From Chara braunii (lineage: Eukaryota; Streptophyta; Charophyceae; Charales; Characeae), in assembly GCA_003427395.1 (NCBI GenBank), contig BFEA01000555.1:197706-245449 (forward strand): a stretch of DNA of 47,744 nt, given 5' to 3'. Position 1 is the first letter of the stretch. Each line of letters opens with the position of its first letter. This document shows, piece after piece, positions 20,655-31,690 of this stretch. The notes under the pieces were generated by a model. The model was not told the DNA's origin and did no database searches. It saw nothing but the letters and a program-made list of their open reading frames with translations. Both the position numbers and the translations under genes were made by a program.

Positions 20655-20873
20655 CCGATCCCTGGCAAGGGGTATGATGTGGAATGGATTGAGGATGAGT
20701 GGGGCACAGGCCCCGATCGACAGTATCTATTGAGGTTCGCGTTCCAGCCTCCTTCTGAGATCAGATGGTTCTACAGAAGGGAACTTCTCAAGACAACAAA
20801 GTTAGTTGTTTTACGATATGAAGCGGCTCAGAAGGGCAACCTTCCTCGTCGTTCACCTCGCCTGCAGCCCTAG
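20655..20873 (+). pseudogene. Element 1 chromodomain-like C-terminus
   Basis: After a frameshift near 20660 the frame reads Y-D-V-E-W-I-E-D, then Q-Y-L-L-R-F, then I-R-W-F-Y-R-R-E-L-L, which follows the chromodomain pattern (E-x-I ... Y-l-V-k-W ... W-e-p-x-x-x-L). In chromoviruses this domain directs integration to heterochromatin. The aromatic cage is only partly conserved, so methyl-lysine binding is uncertain. Confidence 0.6.
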
Positions 20874-21911
20874 CTCGGAGGTCCTCGCTCCCCGGGGGGG
20901 TAAGCCTGCAATGACTTGCTGATTTCGACTGCCGAGACTGACTGTGAGGCTGTATAGTACACTGTGTTTGCTGTGTTTTTTTTTTTGTTCGCACTGAGGG
21001 ACGCCCGCTGTTCTAAAAATAGACAGAATTAACAGCAGTAGAGGCTGAGTAGTTACCGGCCCTAAGTGGCCTTGAACCCTAAGTGCAGCAGCAGGACCGA
21101 TTCCGTAGAGGCTGAGTAGGCCCTAACTGAAATGGTACCGGTAGGCCCTAGGCTAGGATAGTGTAGAATCTACAAGTAGGTTTGGGTAGGACTGGTGGGG
21201 ACTTTTGACTGTTCATTTTCGCGACGCAGCATTTGGAGAAGCCAAGCAAGTTGGCGGTGGCAATTGTCTGCAGGCGGTATCCTGAGACCCTTGCCTAGGA
21301 CGGCGGCCATAGCTGGCCCTTTTGAAGGTTGCCGGAGCTGGGGCACCCTCAGCGCATCTACCCTGGGGGTATCTGCGTTTGGCCAGGCTATGCTGAGGCT
21401 CTTCACTGAGTGTTTGTGGGTGGCGGCAGCCATAGCTGCCTGTTTCTTCGTCAGAGTTGTCCATCGGCACTGAAGACTTCATCGCAGGGTCTGTTCTTCA
21501 TCTGGGTGGTTGGCGCTGGCCTCTGGGAGGCTGTTTCGGTTGGGCGCTACTAACTGGGTGTAGGGTAGAGAGTGGAGTGTGGGGTTTTGAGAGTGGCGAG
21601 ATATTGGAACAAACTCTGTAACAATATTTGAGTTTAATTGGCTCATCATCAGTGTGTATTCCAATTGTTATCCTCGCATGTTTGTGCTTGTGATTGGTTG
21701 TTGGGAGTCTGTCAGAGAGTGAGAATCACGCAGTGTCTTCTCCTCATTTGTGCATGGCTGAACTTCCGCTACATACTCTGATCTGTGTGTAGTGTGGACT
21801 CTGTCTCCTCTCCCCCTTCTCTTATGCATGTATGGGCATGTATGAGACTGTCTGTGTGTGAGTGGCGGTAAAAATCGTCAGACAACCAAGTTCATAACAC
21901 AACGGCCTGCT
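20874..21911. other. 3' flank of element 1, probably LTR-like
   Basis: Begins with CTCGGAGGTCCTCG and a run of G (20895-20901, polypurine-tract-like). It is rich in TAGG words and holds two GCCATAGC words (21306, 21429). No protein gene. The LTR borders could not be set. Confidence 0.4.
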
Positions 21912-22385
21912 TGCCTCTTGGCGAGTGACTTCCTAGGGCGCGCGGCCTCCAAGCAACCGGTACCTCCTCCCTTTCGGAGGGAAACATCATTGCTGACTCT
22001 GATATTGCCCGTACAAGCCCTAGACTCAGACTGGTTGGACTGGTACCCGCCTAGACCTAGCCTACAACTACTGGGCGTCTAAAAATGCCAACTTTTGTCT
22101 TCTTCTGCTCAGCCTCGAGTACCCAGCACATCTATCTCTTCCTGGTGTGGTACCGGCCTACCTGCTACGTGAGTGTGTTTCGGTGCTTCAAGTGCCGCGG
22201 GCCTCTTTACCCGTCCCCGCTGCAATCCTTAATGTCACGGCCACAGGTAAGTACCGGCCCTTCGGGCCCACTGAACGAACAAGTGCCCTTGTGGGTCACG
22301 CACGCACTCAAGCCGACAAGAACTCGTACAAACATGCAGACCAGCAAGCGTGCACACACACAGACTTAGAGAACTCAGTAACGAG
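21912..22385 (+). repeat. Dispersed repeat R1, copy 1
   Basis: Shares GGTACCTCCTCCCTTT, GGGAAACATCATTGC, ACTGGGC(G/C)TCTAAAAATGCC and the TGAGTGTNTTT block with copies at 23188 and 24870. With copy 2 it also shares CACGGCCACAGGTAAGTACC and a GACTTAGA end. It looks like a non-coding retroelement segment or LTR. Confidence 0.85.
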
Positions 22386-22522
22386 CGGGAAACTCCAGCA
22401 AGGCATTCATTCCATGAGCAAAACTCAGAAATCAGCTGTGTCTCAGTCTGTGTTTGGTCAGGTCATTACAATGACCCCCAATTGCAAAAGAAATGAAGGC
22501 ACTTGCAAAGTGATAGAAGCCA

Positions 22523-22525
<3 letters not shown>

Positions 22526-22556
<31 letters not shown>

Positions 22557-22605
22557 AGACGACGAAGAAGAAGAAGACGAAGAAGAAGAAGAAGAAGATG
22601 TACAC
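22526..22605. repeat. (GAA/GAC)n microsatellite inside R1 copy 1 downstream DNA
   Basis: GAA repeats with a few GAC units. The Glu/Asp-rich frame across it is a product of the repeat. Confidence 0.95.
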
Positions 22606-22796
22606 CAGCAAGACCAATGACAAATCCCCCTTCTCTCTCGACCCTCCTCCTCCTCCTTGTCTTTGCCAATGTTTATTCTTCTCCCGAATAATAACAATGA
22701 GTGGTTGAACCAGAATCAATATCCGAAGTTCCCTCTCACTGCCAACACAACAATAGGTTCATCATAGCCATGGCTTCCCCTTTCACCTTCCTCTCA

Positions 22797-23665
22797 GGCG
22801 GACCACTAAAGGCTCTGCCCTCCTGTGCAAAAGACAACTCGAAGTAGCTATGGTCGCTGCTCTTCAGGCCGCCGTGCCTGACTCTGCCTCGAAGCTTCCT
22901 TGGAGCGGCACTACCCCAACTGGGGCCTTCCAGATGCAGCGCCTATTGAGTTGATGAAGACGGTGTCCACCATAGCCAGGTACGTACCTCGCCACTTTCC
23001 TCCTTCGCCCCCTTCTTCCTTCTTCTCAAGCCGGGCTGCTCGCCATAGCCAGGTTGAACGCTCAGCTCCTCGTCGTCCTCCCAGGCAGCACTCTGAGTCC
23101 AGGCTGCCTGCTCAAGCAGTATGTTGCCCAACCTTGCACACCGCAAATGAGGAGGAGCTACTCGCTCCTCCAGAAGATATAGTGGCCTACTTTCCTCTTG
23201 GGAGGTGACTTCCAGGCCGTGCGGCCTCCAAGCGACCGGTACCTCCTCCCTTTCTGAGGGAAACATCATTGCAGGCTCGGATATCGTCCGTACAGGCCTT
23301 AGGCTCAGGCTACTTGGACTGGTACCGGCTACCTCTAGCGTACTGCTACTGGGCCTCTAAAAATGCCAACTTTTATTCTTCTTATGCTTGGCCTCGAGTA
23401 CCCGACACATCTAGCACTTTTGAGTGGTACCGGCCTACCTGCTACTTGAGTGTTTTTCTCGCTGTCGCGGGCCTACCCCAGCTACTTGAGTGTTTTTCGC
23501 GCTGCAACCCTCAAAGTCACGGCCACAGGTAAGTACCGGCCCTGTGGGACCGCCAAACGAACAAATACCCTTGCGGGTCACACACACACTCAGGCCGGCA
23601 AGCACTCAGACAAGCACGCAGACCAGCAGGCACACACACACACAGACTTAGAAAACTTAGCAGAA
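22797..23665 (+). repeat. Dispersed repeat R1, copy 2
   Basis: The longest copy. The 5' part (CTCTGCCCTCCTGTGCAAAA, then a GATGAAGACGGTGTCCACCA block) matches 24539 onward; the 3' part matches 21912-22385. It contains two donor-like sites, CCATAGCCAG|GTACGT near 22981 and CCACAG|GTAAGT near 23528. Confidence 0.85.
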
Positions 23666-23738
23666 TACAGAAGTATCTAAACAACAAGTACAGTTTCTGC
23701 ACAAGGTAGAACTCTAGGGGTATTTCCAAACTCGTGCA

Positions 23739-23842
23739 ATGGACAATAATAGAATTGGAGCAATCAACATCAGACTGCAGGGGCTTACCTGTAATTTACT
23801 GAAGGCAGAGACATGTCTGGAATATTTAGAAAAACAGGAATA
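23739..23842 (+). pseudogene. Possible LINE endonuclease N-terminal scrap with A-rich tail
   Basis: A short frame reads I-G-A-I-N-I-R-L-Q-G-L-T then L-E-Y-L-E-K-Q-E, loosely like the first strand of a LINE endonuclease, followed by an A-rich stretch to 23880. Weak; it could be chance. Confidence 0.25.
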
Positions 23843-23849
23843 AAAAACA

Positions 23850-24538
23850 AAAAGAAAAAAGAGAAAAAAGGAAAAGAAAGAAGTTGGCAATAGCCAGAGT
23901 GAGGATTGTGCTTTCTATATTAGTCACAGGGGTGTGGTGCAGATTGCAACTCGAGTTACTTTGTCCAGGTACTGAGCCCACACCTCCTTTAACCTGGCAT
24001 GACAGCAGCTTCCAATGTGGCCAAAACCCCGCTCCAGCACATTTTCCTTCTTATTTACTTCCTCCCAACCCTGAATTAAGGCCACAAATATCCCAACCGT
24101 GAATGAAGGCTGCAAATGTCCCAACCTGGAATTAAGGCTTGTTACTCGGGCCTCTGTGTGCATATGCCAAGTGGAACTGGGTTTTTCTCACGAGAACAAA
24201 TATAACAAGAAAAGAAAAGAAAAAAAGAGTTTCAGCTAACAGTGGAGCAATATGCTTTCTGTTGATCATCTCCTTGCGGAGGTTGAAGGAGACACCAGCA
24301 TAGACTTGATCTCAGAGAGTCCAATGCTATTCAGGTTGCTTAACCCAGTCTGATTGGTGTCCGCCACATCAAGGCATTGATAATACAGTATTACGGTGTT
24401 TCAAATCCCCAGAACGATGAGAACAGCAGATAATCAAACACTGGATTAGCACATTTTCAAAACGAATGACCTTCTTGAGGTTCACGCGGCTATGTTTTAA
24501 ACCTTGATCATTTGAGAATCTGAATGGTCGAGGCTATG
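23850..24538. other. No recognised gene
   Basis: A-rich stretches near 23840-23880 and 24205-24230 and low-complexity DNA. No frame with a motif. Confidence 0.4.
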
Positions 24539-25145
24539 GCGGACTACTAGGCCCTGCCCTGATGTGCAAAAGACCACTCAAAGCAGCTATGGCTGCTTCC
24601 ACTCAGGCCGCCATGCCTGACTCTGCCTCAAAGCTTCTTGGTGTAGCTCTACCCAACGGGATCTTCCAGATGCATCACCCACCAAGGTGATGAAGATGGT
24701 ATCCACCATAGCCAGGTAAGTAACCCTAGCGCTCTACTACCCTAGTCCCCTTCTTCCTCCTCCTCCTGCCCGAGATCCTCCGCCATAGCCACGGTGGGAA
24801 GGTGGGCGCTCCTCCACCACAGCAAATGAGGAGGAGCTCTTTGCTCCTCCTGGAGATATAGCGGCCAACTTGCCTCTTGTGCGGCAACTTCCAGGCCGCG
24901 CGGCCTCCAAGCAACTGGTACCTCCTCCTTTGGAGGGAAACATCATTGCAGACTCTGATATCGCCCGTACAGGCCCTAGACTCAGACTACTTGGACTGGT
25001 ACCCGCCTAGACCTAGTCTACGACTACTGGGCCTCTAAAAGTGCCAACTTTTTGTCTTCTTCCGCTCGGCCTCCTGTCCTGGACACATCTACCGCTACTT
25101 GAGTGGTTCCGATCTACCTGCTACTTGAGTGTTTTTCTCCGCTGC
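24539..25145 (+). repeat. Dispersed repeat R1, copy 3
   Basis: Matches copy 2 from its 5' part through the TGAGTGTTTTTCTC block and has the donor-like CCATAGCCAG|GTAAGT near 24713. The downstream CACGGCCACAG segment of copies 1 and 2 is absent. Confidence 0.85.
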
Positions 25146-25671
25146 TCTTGAGTCGTCCAGGACTGAATGTCAGATCTATAAAAACGCCTGGCCAATCTCT
25201 CTGTTTGATCTCTCAGTCTCTCTTGAGTGTTTTCTCTCTGCACTTGATCTCTTTTTCCCGCTTCGATCGGTTTTCTAACCAAGGAGGTGGGGAAGCCTGT
25301 CTGGGTAGTGAAATTCGACCCAGTTAATGGAGATGACCAAGGCTGTGCGCTACTTCTGTCATCAGAGCTGATCTTCGTGTCGATCAAGCGGAACGCCCGG
25401 CCATAGTTGTATTTATCCCGCATCAGTTCCTCGCTGAATAGGATCATAGCAGTTGACTGACTAACCGTTCTCCTAGTTGTAAGCTTTTACAATCCAGTGT
25501 TAGTGACCATAGCAATAGTCAGCGGCAGTGCTTGATTGACTTCTGTTCTACTTCCCCCCATCCTCTGTTTCATTCACGGTAATCTACCTCTCCGTCTTTG
25601 TCTGGTCGTCTTCTTTGTGTGTTCATGGCAGTTGGTATTCAAATCATGCAGATAGAGTAAGATGTTACGGT

Positions 25672-25759
25672 AGACCTTCTTGATGGTTGTGCATCGTCAA
25701 GTGTGCGGCATTAGTGTATGGATCTGGCACTTGCTGATGCACAACCATCAGAAAGGTCT
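25672..25759 (+). ncRNA. Precursor-miRNA-like hairpin
   Basis: Arms 25672-25703 and 25728-25759 pair around a 24-nt loop. Of 32 positions, 28 are Watson-Crick, two are G-U and two are mismatches, with 15 consecutive pairs in the middle (TGATGGTTGTGCATC on the 5' arm). Size and loop suit a plant-type miRNA precursor. A short foldback element is the alternative. Confidence 0.45.
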
Positions 25760-25942
25760 CCATTTCGATGAGGACGGGGTTGATTATCCAACCTGGCGAA
25801 TTTATCTGCCTGGTCTTAACTGCAGCCCCAATCAAAAATAATCAGGCCAGTTTTCCCCGCTGATCAAGAACATGCTGCAAATCTCAGATCTGCTCCTGAC
25901 CCTTGGCTGGCCTAGCGTTCTTATGGATCCCTATTTGTCTTC

Positions 25943-25996
25943 TCGTACCCCCCCTCTCTTTTTTTTTTTCATTTTTTTTTTTCATTTTTTTTTTTC
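25943..25996. repeat. Three T10-12 tracts separated by CA
   Basis: Reads as T-tract, CA, T-tract, CA, T-tract. On the minus strand it is a retroposon-like A-rich tail. Confidence 0.8.
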
Positions 25997-26037
25997 AAAA
26001 GACTCAGGCTCCAATCTATTTGTGGGGAGCATCACGT

Positions 26038-26411
26038 GCTGAGAACCGGGCTCAGCGTCCGTTATGCCTCTAACTAACTGCAACCCAAAACCGGGGGTCT
26101 GCCTCTTCATCCATCTCCCTGGATGCCAGATCTTACGCAGAAAGCTAGCAGCCCTAACCCATGGCTGGGCTCGGATACCCGCAGGAGTCACTGGGGGGCA
26201 CCAGTGGGTCCTGCTTCCGTCTCCTTGGCCGCCTCAGGGTTCTCCTATCTTCTGTGCCATGCTATCCTCACGTGCCCTATTATGCAAAAAAATTGTGTGC
26301 TGAGAACTGGGCTCAGCTCCCTTGTGAATGCGCATGGGTAAAAGTATTGTGCGACAAATGAGCAGTCAGCAAACAGACAGAAAATCACCAGTGCTGGGAA
26401 CCGGGCCCAGC
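26038..26411 (+). repeat. Three copies of a small hairpin with compensatory change
   Basis: GCTGAGAACCGGGCTCAGC at 26038-26056, the same with AACTGGG loop at 26299-26317, and GCTGGGAACCGGGCCCAGC at 26393-26411. The stem's A-T pair in copies 1 and 2 is G-C in copy 3. Copies 1 and 3 are followed by similar (A/G)TCC...T(T/G)GCCTC words. Confidence 0.75.
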
Positions 26412-26978
26412 ATCCCTTGTGCCTCAAAACAGACATTTCACTCTCTCAGATGTCTCTCGACCCCTGACCATTGCCACTTTCTCTGTCTCTCTGTGCAGCT
26501 GTTTTTATGGTTCCACCAGCCATCCCTCAACTGCCTGTCACTGCATTTTGTCGCGTCACACTTAGCACAGTGTCTGCTCACCATCCTCTGTGGCCATCAT
26601 CTTCTCCCCTTTGTTGTCTCTCACGTCTTCTTCCGCCATGCACGTCTTGCCCCGTCATAGCCAGCCTGCAAGCTCATCATCTACTGTCCCACATCCATCC
26701 CTTCTCGCCTCTCTCTCTCTCCTTGCTTCCGCCATGCTCGCCGACTTCCCTAGCGTTCTTTGTGTCTACCCAGCGTGAGTGGGGATGCCTCCAACGCCTT
26801 GATCGCAGAATGAACCAGTATCCCCCTTGGTCAAACCCCTAGCAGCATATATCCTGGCCCACCAGCTGGACTGGCGCACTTGCGCTCTCGCAACTGGCCA
26901 GTCTCTGCCCCGGAAAAGGACAGTTACCAGCAGCAACCCCTGGCAAACGAAAGAGGCCCGGTGCCGGTACTGCAGCGG

Positions 26979-27275
26979 TACCACCAGGAGTGTAATGCTG
27001 CAGGCCACACTAGTGCTTCGACTGGCACCATACTTTGGTCAGATTGAAGCCCTAACGCAGCTGCTGGAACAGAACTCAGCCCTGGTGCAAATGAACACGC
27101 CAGCGGGAATCATCGACACATAAACGAATTACCACCAGGAGCGTAATGCTCCTGGTCACCGTAGTACCTCGACTGGCACCGTACTTTGGTCCGATTGCAG
27201 CCCTAGCGCATCTGCTGGAACAAAACTCATTCCTGTAACAGGGCAGCGGGAATCATATCAGGACGCATAAACAAT
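26979..27275. repeat. 151-bp tandem duplication
   Basis: Units start at 26979 and 27130 (TACCACCAGGAG...), share CGACTGGCACC(A/G)TACTTTGGTC and CTGCTGGAAC, and end with ATAAACRAATT. In unit 2 ACCAGGAG pairs with CTCCTGGT around a 7-nt loop; unit 1 keeps this only in part. Confidence 0.85.
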
Positions 27276-28279
27276 TTTTTAAATTCCAGGTCCAGACTCC
27301 ACGGGCCTAAGCCAGGCCACCTTGAACTGTGTAAAGGTGCGGGTTCTCAGGTAAAAGCCTCATTTGATCTTGTCTTCAGAAGATGGGTGTGACCAGTCTG
27401 GCAATCCAAACTCAATTCCGTCTGCTGCAGGTAATTCGGGGGGGCTCAATGGTGACCAGTCTCGAATCCGAACCAGTTCTGTAAACGCAGGTGTTCTGAC
27501 CTTCCCCCCAAAACCCCAATGTTAAACCTGTACCACTCTATCTCGATCAGATAATCCATTTTCCTCCATATTCAGGAGCTCGCCGTTTGACCGGCAGTAC
27601 TCGGATCCGTTTTCTGTCTTCTGTGACAATGTTTGCAATATCCATGGTTATCCAGTTCCAAATCTGGGACAATTCTGGTGAGAAGAGTAAGAGCGGCGCG
27701 ATCTGAAAAACCCCAAATGTTGAAATTGTCGCTGCTTGTTTGGAAGAAAGTTTCATCCTCACATACCTTCAGGAAGTTGTTGCTATTCTACCATAACTGT
27801 TTTTAGAACTGAGTTTGTCACCTCCAACAGTGAGTGTAATATTGACAGAAATACCACGCGAGGTCTTGGAATCATTGACACTGTCACCGACTCCCGATAA
27901 CAGTTTGCCCCCTCAGAACTAGTACGTTTGCAGGTGAAAATAATAGCGTAATTTTCTCTGTAGTTTGGTGTAGATAATGAAGGGGTCAATAATATGGGTT
28001 ATTAAGGTGTTGATTAGAGCTTAGGATGAAGTAGGGAGCGTCATCTGAAAAGTGAATCCTGACATAAGCAAATTAATTTTATTTAGTTAAAAAAAATTGT
28101 AGCTTTTAAATAGCACGGAAGAAGTAATATGAAAATCTCACCCGCACAATAGCATCGAAATCGCATGTGGGGAGGTCTAAATTACTCGTCGACCCTGAGG
28201 GTTAATGAGAAGTAAAATGATACTAAAATCCCTGACATTATCGATGTTTACGACCATCGTGCTCGACGCCCAGTTCAAG

Positions 28280-28340
28280 GAGGTGAGCAACGAAAAATGG
28301 AGGCCGACCCAGGCACCCTGTTTTTTCGTTGCTCATCCTC
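28280..28340. repeat. Hairpin, 18-bp arms
   Basis: GAGGTGAGCAACGAAAAA at 28280-28297 is matched by its reverse complement at about 28322-28340 with one mismatch and a 24-nt loop. Confidence 0.75.
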
Positions 28341-28554
28341 TAACTTTAAAGCTCAAAACTTGACCATCCGACTGACCTAAGCTCGAAAACGTCCCATTTG
28401 GAGTGGCCGACTGACTTTGGCTGCCCGATCAGGGTCTCAGATGCCCAAGTCTGGGGCGGTGAGCAATCCACTCATGAGTGCACTAAAAGCTGCACATGCC
28501 TCGTCGTCAAAGCCAAATGGCCTATCCTTGCGTTGAAGTTAGGACAAGGGGACA

Positions 28555-29600
28555 TCAATCTTGGCAAACCTTAGATGATGCGTTGATAGTAACCCGCTCG
28601 GTCTTGAAAAGAGCGAACGTTGCTAACGTTAGCAGGTTCAGTGGCCCAAGTACTCTAGCTCTGTTGCACGAATTCCCACTCGTCGCGGTTTGCTTTGTAA
28701 TTGGCTTCGATGAAGCTGCTCCAAAATGGTCTAGCATGGCACGAAACTGGGCTGTCATAGCCGCTTGGACGGTCTCTAGGGCGTTGGTGAGGCCGAACTG
28801 CATCACTACCCACTCGACATGTTCGGTGTGCGTCGTGGCCTTGTACAAATCTTGCGGGCAGATCTGAATTTGGTGGTAACGTGACTTAAGGTCAAGTTTG
28901 GGCTAGTACTTGGCACCACCAAAGCTGGTCATTGATGCGTGCAGGAGGACCTGCATTCTTAATGGTTCACACGTTGGACTTGTGGTAATCAATTCACAAG
29001 CGTAGGTCCTTATTCTCTCTCCACACAAAAAGAACTGCCATATGATGGGGCAGAGCTCGTAAATCTTCAAGCTTTTCCTCACCCATATGGTAGATGTAAC
29101 CCTTGGGCGGAACTGCCACGTCTTGAAGCAAGATCTCATGCGAGATGGGGCATTCTGAACTATGCCGCTGGAATCCTCCGCGTATGCATCTAGAAGTTGG
29201 AAGTACGTGCGGGTCCAAAGAAGCGTTCGTTGCTGAAGGATCCATACGACGAATTGCATGCAGAAAACAAATTCTGATCTCACACGGTGAAGGAACAGTA
29301 CTCAAGAGTAACTCATCAAAGGTGTTGTGAACCATAAGGGCTGGTGGTAAACGGTAACTGTGTCATCCATGCTTGCCAGCCAAGGCCTGCCCATGATCAT
29401 ATCGAATGGTGAGTCCGATATATCAAAGCTGGCTTCTTCGTGCGCGTGTTGACCAAATCACACGGGCATGTTATCAATGCATTGGTCAAGGTGTTCCGTA
29501 CGACCGTCCACAATTTTGACGACTGTTGGGTAGACTTTCCTCCGAACTACGGTCTTCCCCAGAACGCAACACACCCTCATTTTGGGTGCATCGGACCAAA
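28555..29600 (-). pseudogene. Eroded Ty3/gypsy protease-RT fragment
   Basis: Minus-strand pieces in pol order. Near 29560-29340: F-D-M-I-M-G-R-P-W-L, the conserved end of the protease region. At 29335-28994: A-V-P-P-K-G-Y-I-Y-H-M then E-K-L-E-D-L-R-A, A-V-L-F-V-W-R-E-N-K-D-L-R-L, the RT start. At 28848-28555: Y-K-A-T-T-H-T-E-H-V-E-W-V-V-M-Q-F-G-L-T-N-A-L-E-T-V-Q-type block (family form v-M-P-F-G-L-T-N-A-P). The YLDD site is not readable. Frameshifts and substitutions are heavy, so this copy is older than elements 1 and 2 and from another lineage. Confidence 0.75.
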
Positions 29601-29778
29601 AACATAGCTTGTGTACATTCGTTGTATACATTCTTTATGAGGGTGCGTCTTCGGGGGAAAACGGTTGTGACCCTTGGTCAGCACGCTCGATGAAGGCTGG
29701 ACTAAACAAAATTATGAGTCGCCGCAGTATCAAGCAAGGCGCTGCAGGATGCCTGCCTTATGTAAAGGCAGGCATATA

Positions 29779-30021
29779 TCAGCAGAGCATGGATGCGCTC
29801 GTAACGTTGTGTGCATGCTCGCGTCCGATTTCAACAATGTAGTCCTGGAGAGCGGCTCTTGTGACCTTGTCGTGTGAAGGCGAAGTTGGTGGTGCAAAGG
29901 TGGTCAGGAATTCTGGCAAGTATGCGTGGAAAAGCTGCATAATGTGCCCCTGATAGGCGACCCCTGATGGGAGGAAACTCCACGCAAACTCTTCGGGCTT
30001 CAAGGCTTCCAAATCCTCCAA
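29779..30021 (-). pseudogene. Retroelement gag-side fragment
   Basis: An 80-codon minus frame (start L-E-A-L-K-P-E-E-F, then Y-L-P-E-F-L-T-T-F) upstream of the protease-RT fragment on the same strand. It is part of the left arm of a large inverted repeat, so a second, reversed copy lies at 30452-30672. I infer a gag or linker piece from position only. Confidence 0.35.
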
Positions 30022-30672
30022 AGTGGCCCGAGCGATTGAATCCCGAACAAGGTACGTAAAGGCAAGGAAGTGGGTTTGCTAACTTTGTTTACCGTTGGAA
30101 TGACGAACCCATAAGCAATGGAAATGTGACCATGGGCAGGGCTCCCAATGGTGGGGCCAACACGGCTCCAAAGTGGCCCAAGTGACTGAATCCACGAATA
30201 AGGTATGTAAAGGCAAGGAAATGGGTTTGCTAACTTTGTTTACTGTGGGAATGACGGAACCTATAAGCAATGGGAACTTGACCACGGGCAGGGGTCCCAA
30301 TGGCGGGGCCATGAGGGCTCTAAAGTGGCCGAAGTGACTGAATCCCTGAACAAGGTACGAAAAGGCAAGGAAGTACGGTTCGCTAACTCTGTTTACCGTG
30401 GGAATGACGGACCCATGAGCAGTGAAAACTTGAACATGGGCAGGGGTCCCAATTCACTTGGGCCGCTTCGGAGGATTTGGAAGCCTTGAAGCCCGTAGAC
30501 TTTGCGTGGAGTTTTCTGCCCATCAGGGGTTGCGTATAAGGCAAACACTGCGCGGCTCTTCACACATTCTTGCTGGAATTCTTGACCACCTATGTACCAC
30601 CAACTTCGCCTTCACATGACAAGGTTACGGGAGCTGTTCTCCAGGGCTACATTGTTGAGATTGGATGCGAGT
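29816..30672. repeat. Large inverted repeat (~210-bp arms) enclosing a tandem array
   Basis: The left arm (about 29816-30026) reads TTCAACAATGTAGTCCTGGA and GGCGAAGTTGGTGGT. The reverse complement of about 30452-30672 reads CTCAACAATGTAGCCCTGGA and GGCGAAGTTGGTGGT in the same order. Arms are diverged but collinear. Confidence 0.8.
30012..30455. repeat. ~151-bp tandem repeat, three units
   Basis: AAAGTGGCC starts units at 30020, 30170 and 30322. Each contains AAAGGCAAGGAA, GCTAACTNTGTTTACNGT and GGGCAGGGNTCCCAAT. Confidence 0.9.
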
Positions 30673-31690
30673 CAGGCCTCGTTCTCCCTCTCCTCTGAAT
30701 GTCTACCCTGCCTCCTTGATAGCCTCTCTCTCATGCTAAGCTATGGTGCTGGGCGTCGTGGACTACAGACGACTTCCAGCCTTACTGGATGCTTGACTGC
30801 ACAAGTGCGCAGCAGCGCTTTTGCAACGCTCAAATGGGGGTTGTGTCAACGCTTTCCTGCTGCCGGACTTGTGCACTCGCTGCAGTTCACAATCTTGGAC
30901 TTTTCTGGACCACTATCCTCACTTGCCAACGGCAGTTGGGCTTCAATGCGTTCAAAACTTTGCTGACTTCCCTGGGACTGAGCTGCCGACAGGACTGAAC
31001 CGACTGAGATGACTAACTCCCTGGACCCTACCAAGGAACTGGACCCTCGGGACTTGCTCAACCTCTTCCCATACGACTGCGGTACCTGCTGGGCCTGAAT
31101 GTGGCTAACCTACTTACGGGCTGGTACTATGGTACACGGGATTCTGGGACCTTGAGACTGAAAGAGGGACTCAGAGGCTGAGGCACATGAAATCCTTTCA
31201 ATTCGGCCTCAAGGCCATAGCGTAGCAGCTGCCACTTGTCCAGAGCATCAAGACGGCTATGGCAGCTATTTGGCGACTACCAGGTATCACGAGGGCAACT
31301 AGGAGGTAATAATTACAAAGAAGGCTGGGGGGGACAATGCGGTGAAACCCTGGCACAAGAGGAAAGAGCCATATTTTACCAGGATTGGAGGTTGGAGCTG
31401 CCAAGCTGCCAAGCTCTGGAAGGGCGAAGGAGTCACACTTGCTGGCACTGGTGAGCGGAGGGAGTACCTGAGTGCTGCAAAGCGAATTGATGTGTTGAGA
31501 GAGTGCAGTTGTATGGAGCGATTGCCTCAACTTCAAGCTGGCAGTGCTATCGATACATAAGTAATCATTCTATCCAAAAAGTATTAGTTGTGGAGTCTAG
31601 AGGACTCATCATTCATTTGCTAACTGTTTGGGTGATCGTATTGCACTTCAATATCTGGGCTAAGTCCAAGCTTTGGCTCAGTGTAGTGAT
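30673..31690. other. No recognised gene
   Basis: Short frames without motifs. Two GCCATAGC words near 31214 and 31255 (the latter on the minus strand). Confidence 0.4.

Larger units (their letters stand above)
15645..20873 (+). mobile_element. Ty3/gypsy retrotransposon 1 (degenerate internal region)
   Basis: Order is gag, zinc knuckle, protease, RT, RNase H, integrase, chromodomain-like end, which is the Ty3/gypsy order. Disablements include in-frame stops at 16059, 17798, ~17831, 18452, 18626, 19147 and ~20068, and frameshifts near 17080, 18985, 19750 and 20660. No LTR pair was identified by eye. This copy is not autonomous. Confidence 0.9.

Noticed and set aside
22147-22620. Frame ending in a long Glu/Asp run
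   Set aside because: The acidic run is a (GAA/GAC)n microsatellite, and the rest lies in non-coding repeat R1.
30386-30396. GTACGGTTC, same as the end of domain V
   Set aside because: No partner strand upstream; it is part of the 151-bp tandem unit.
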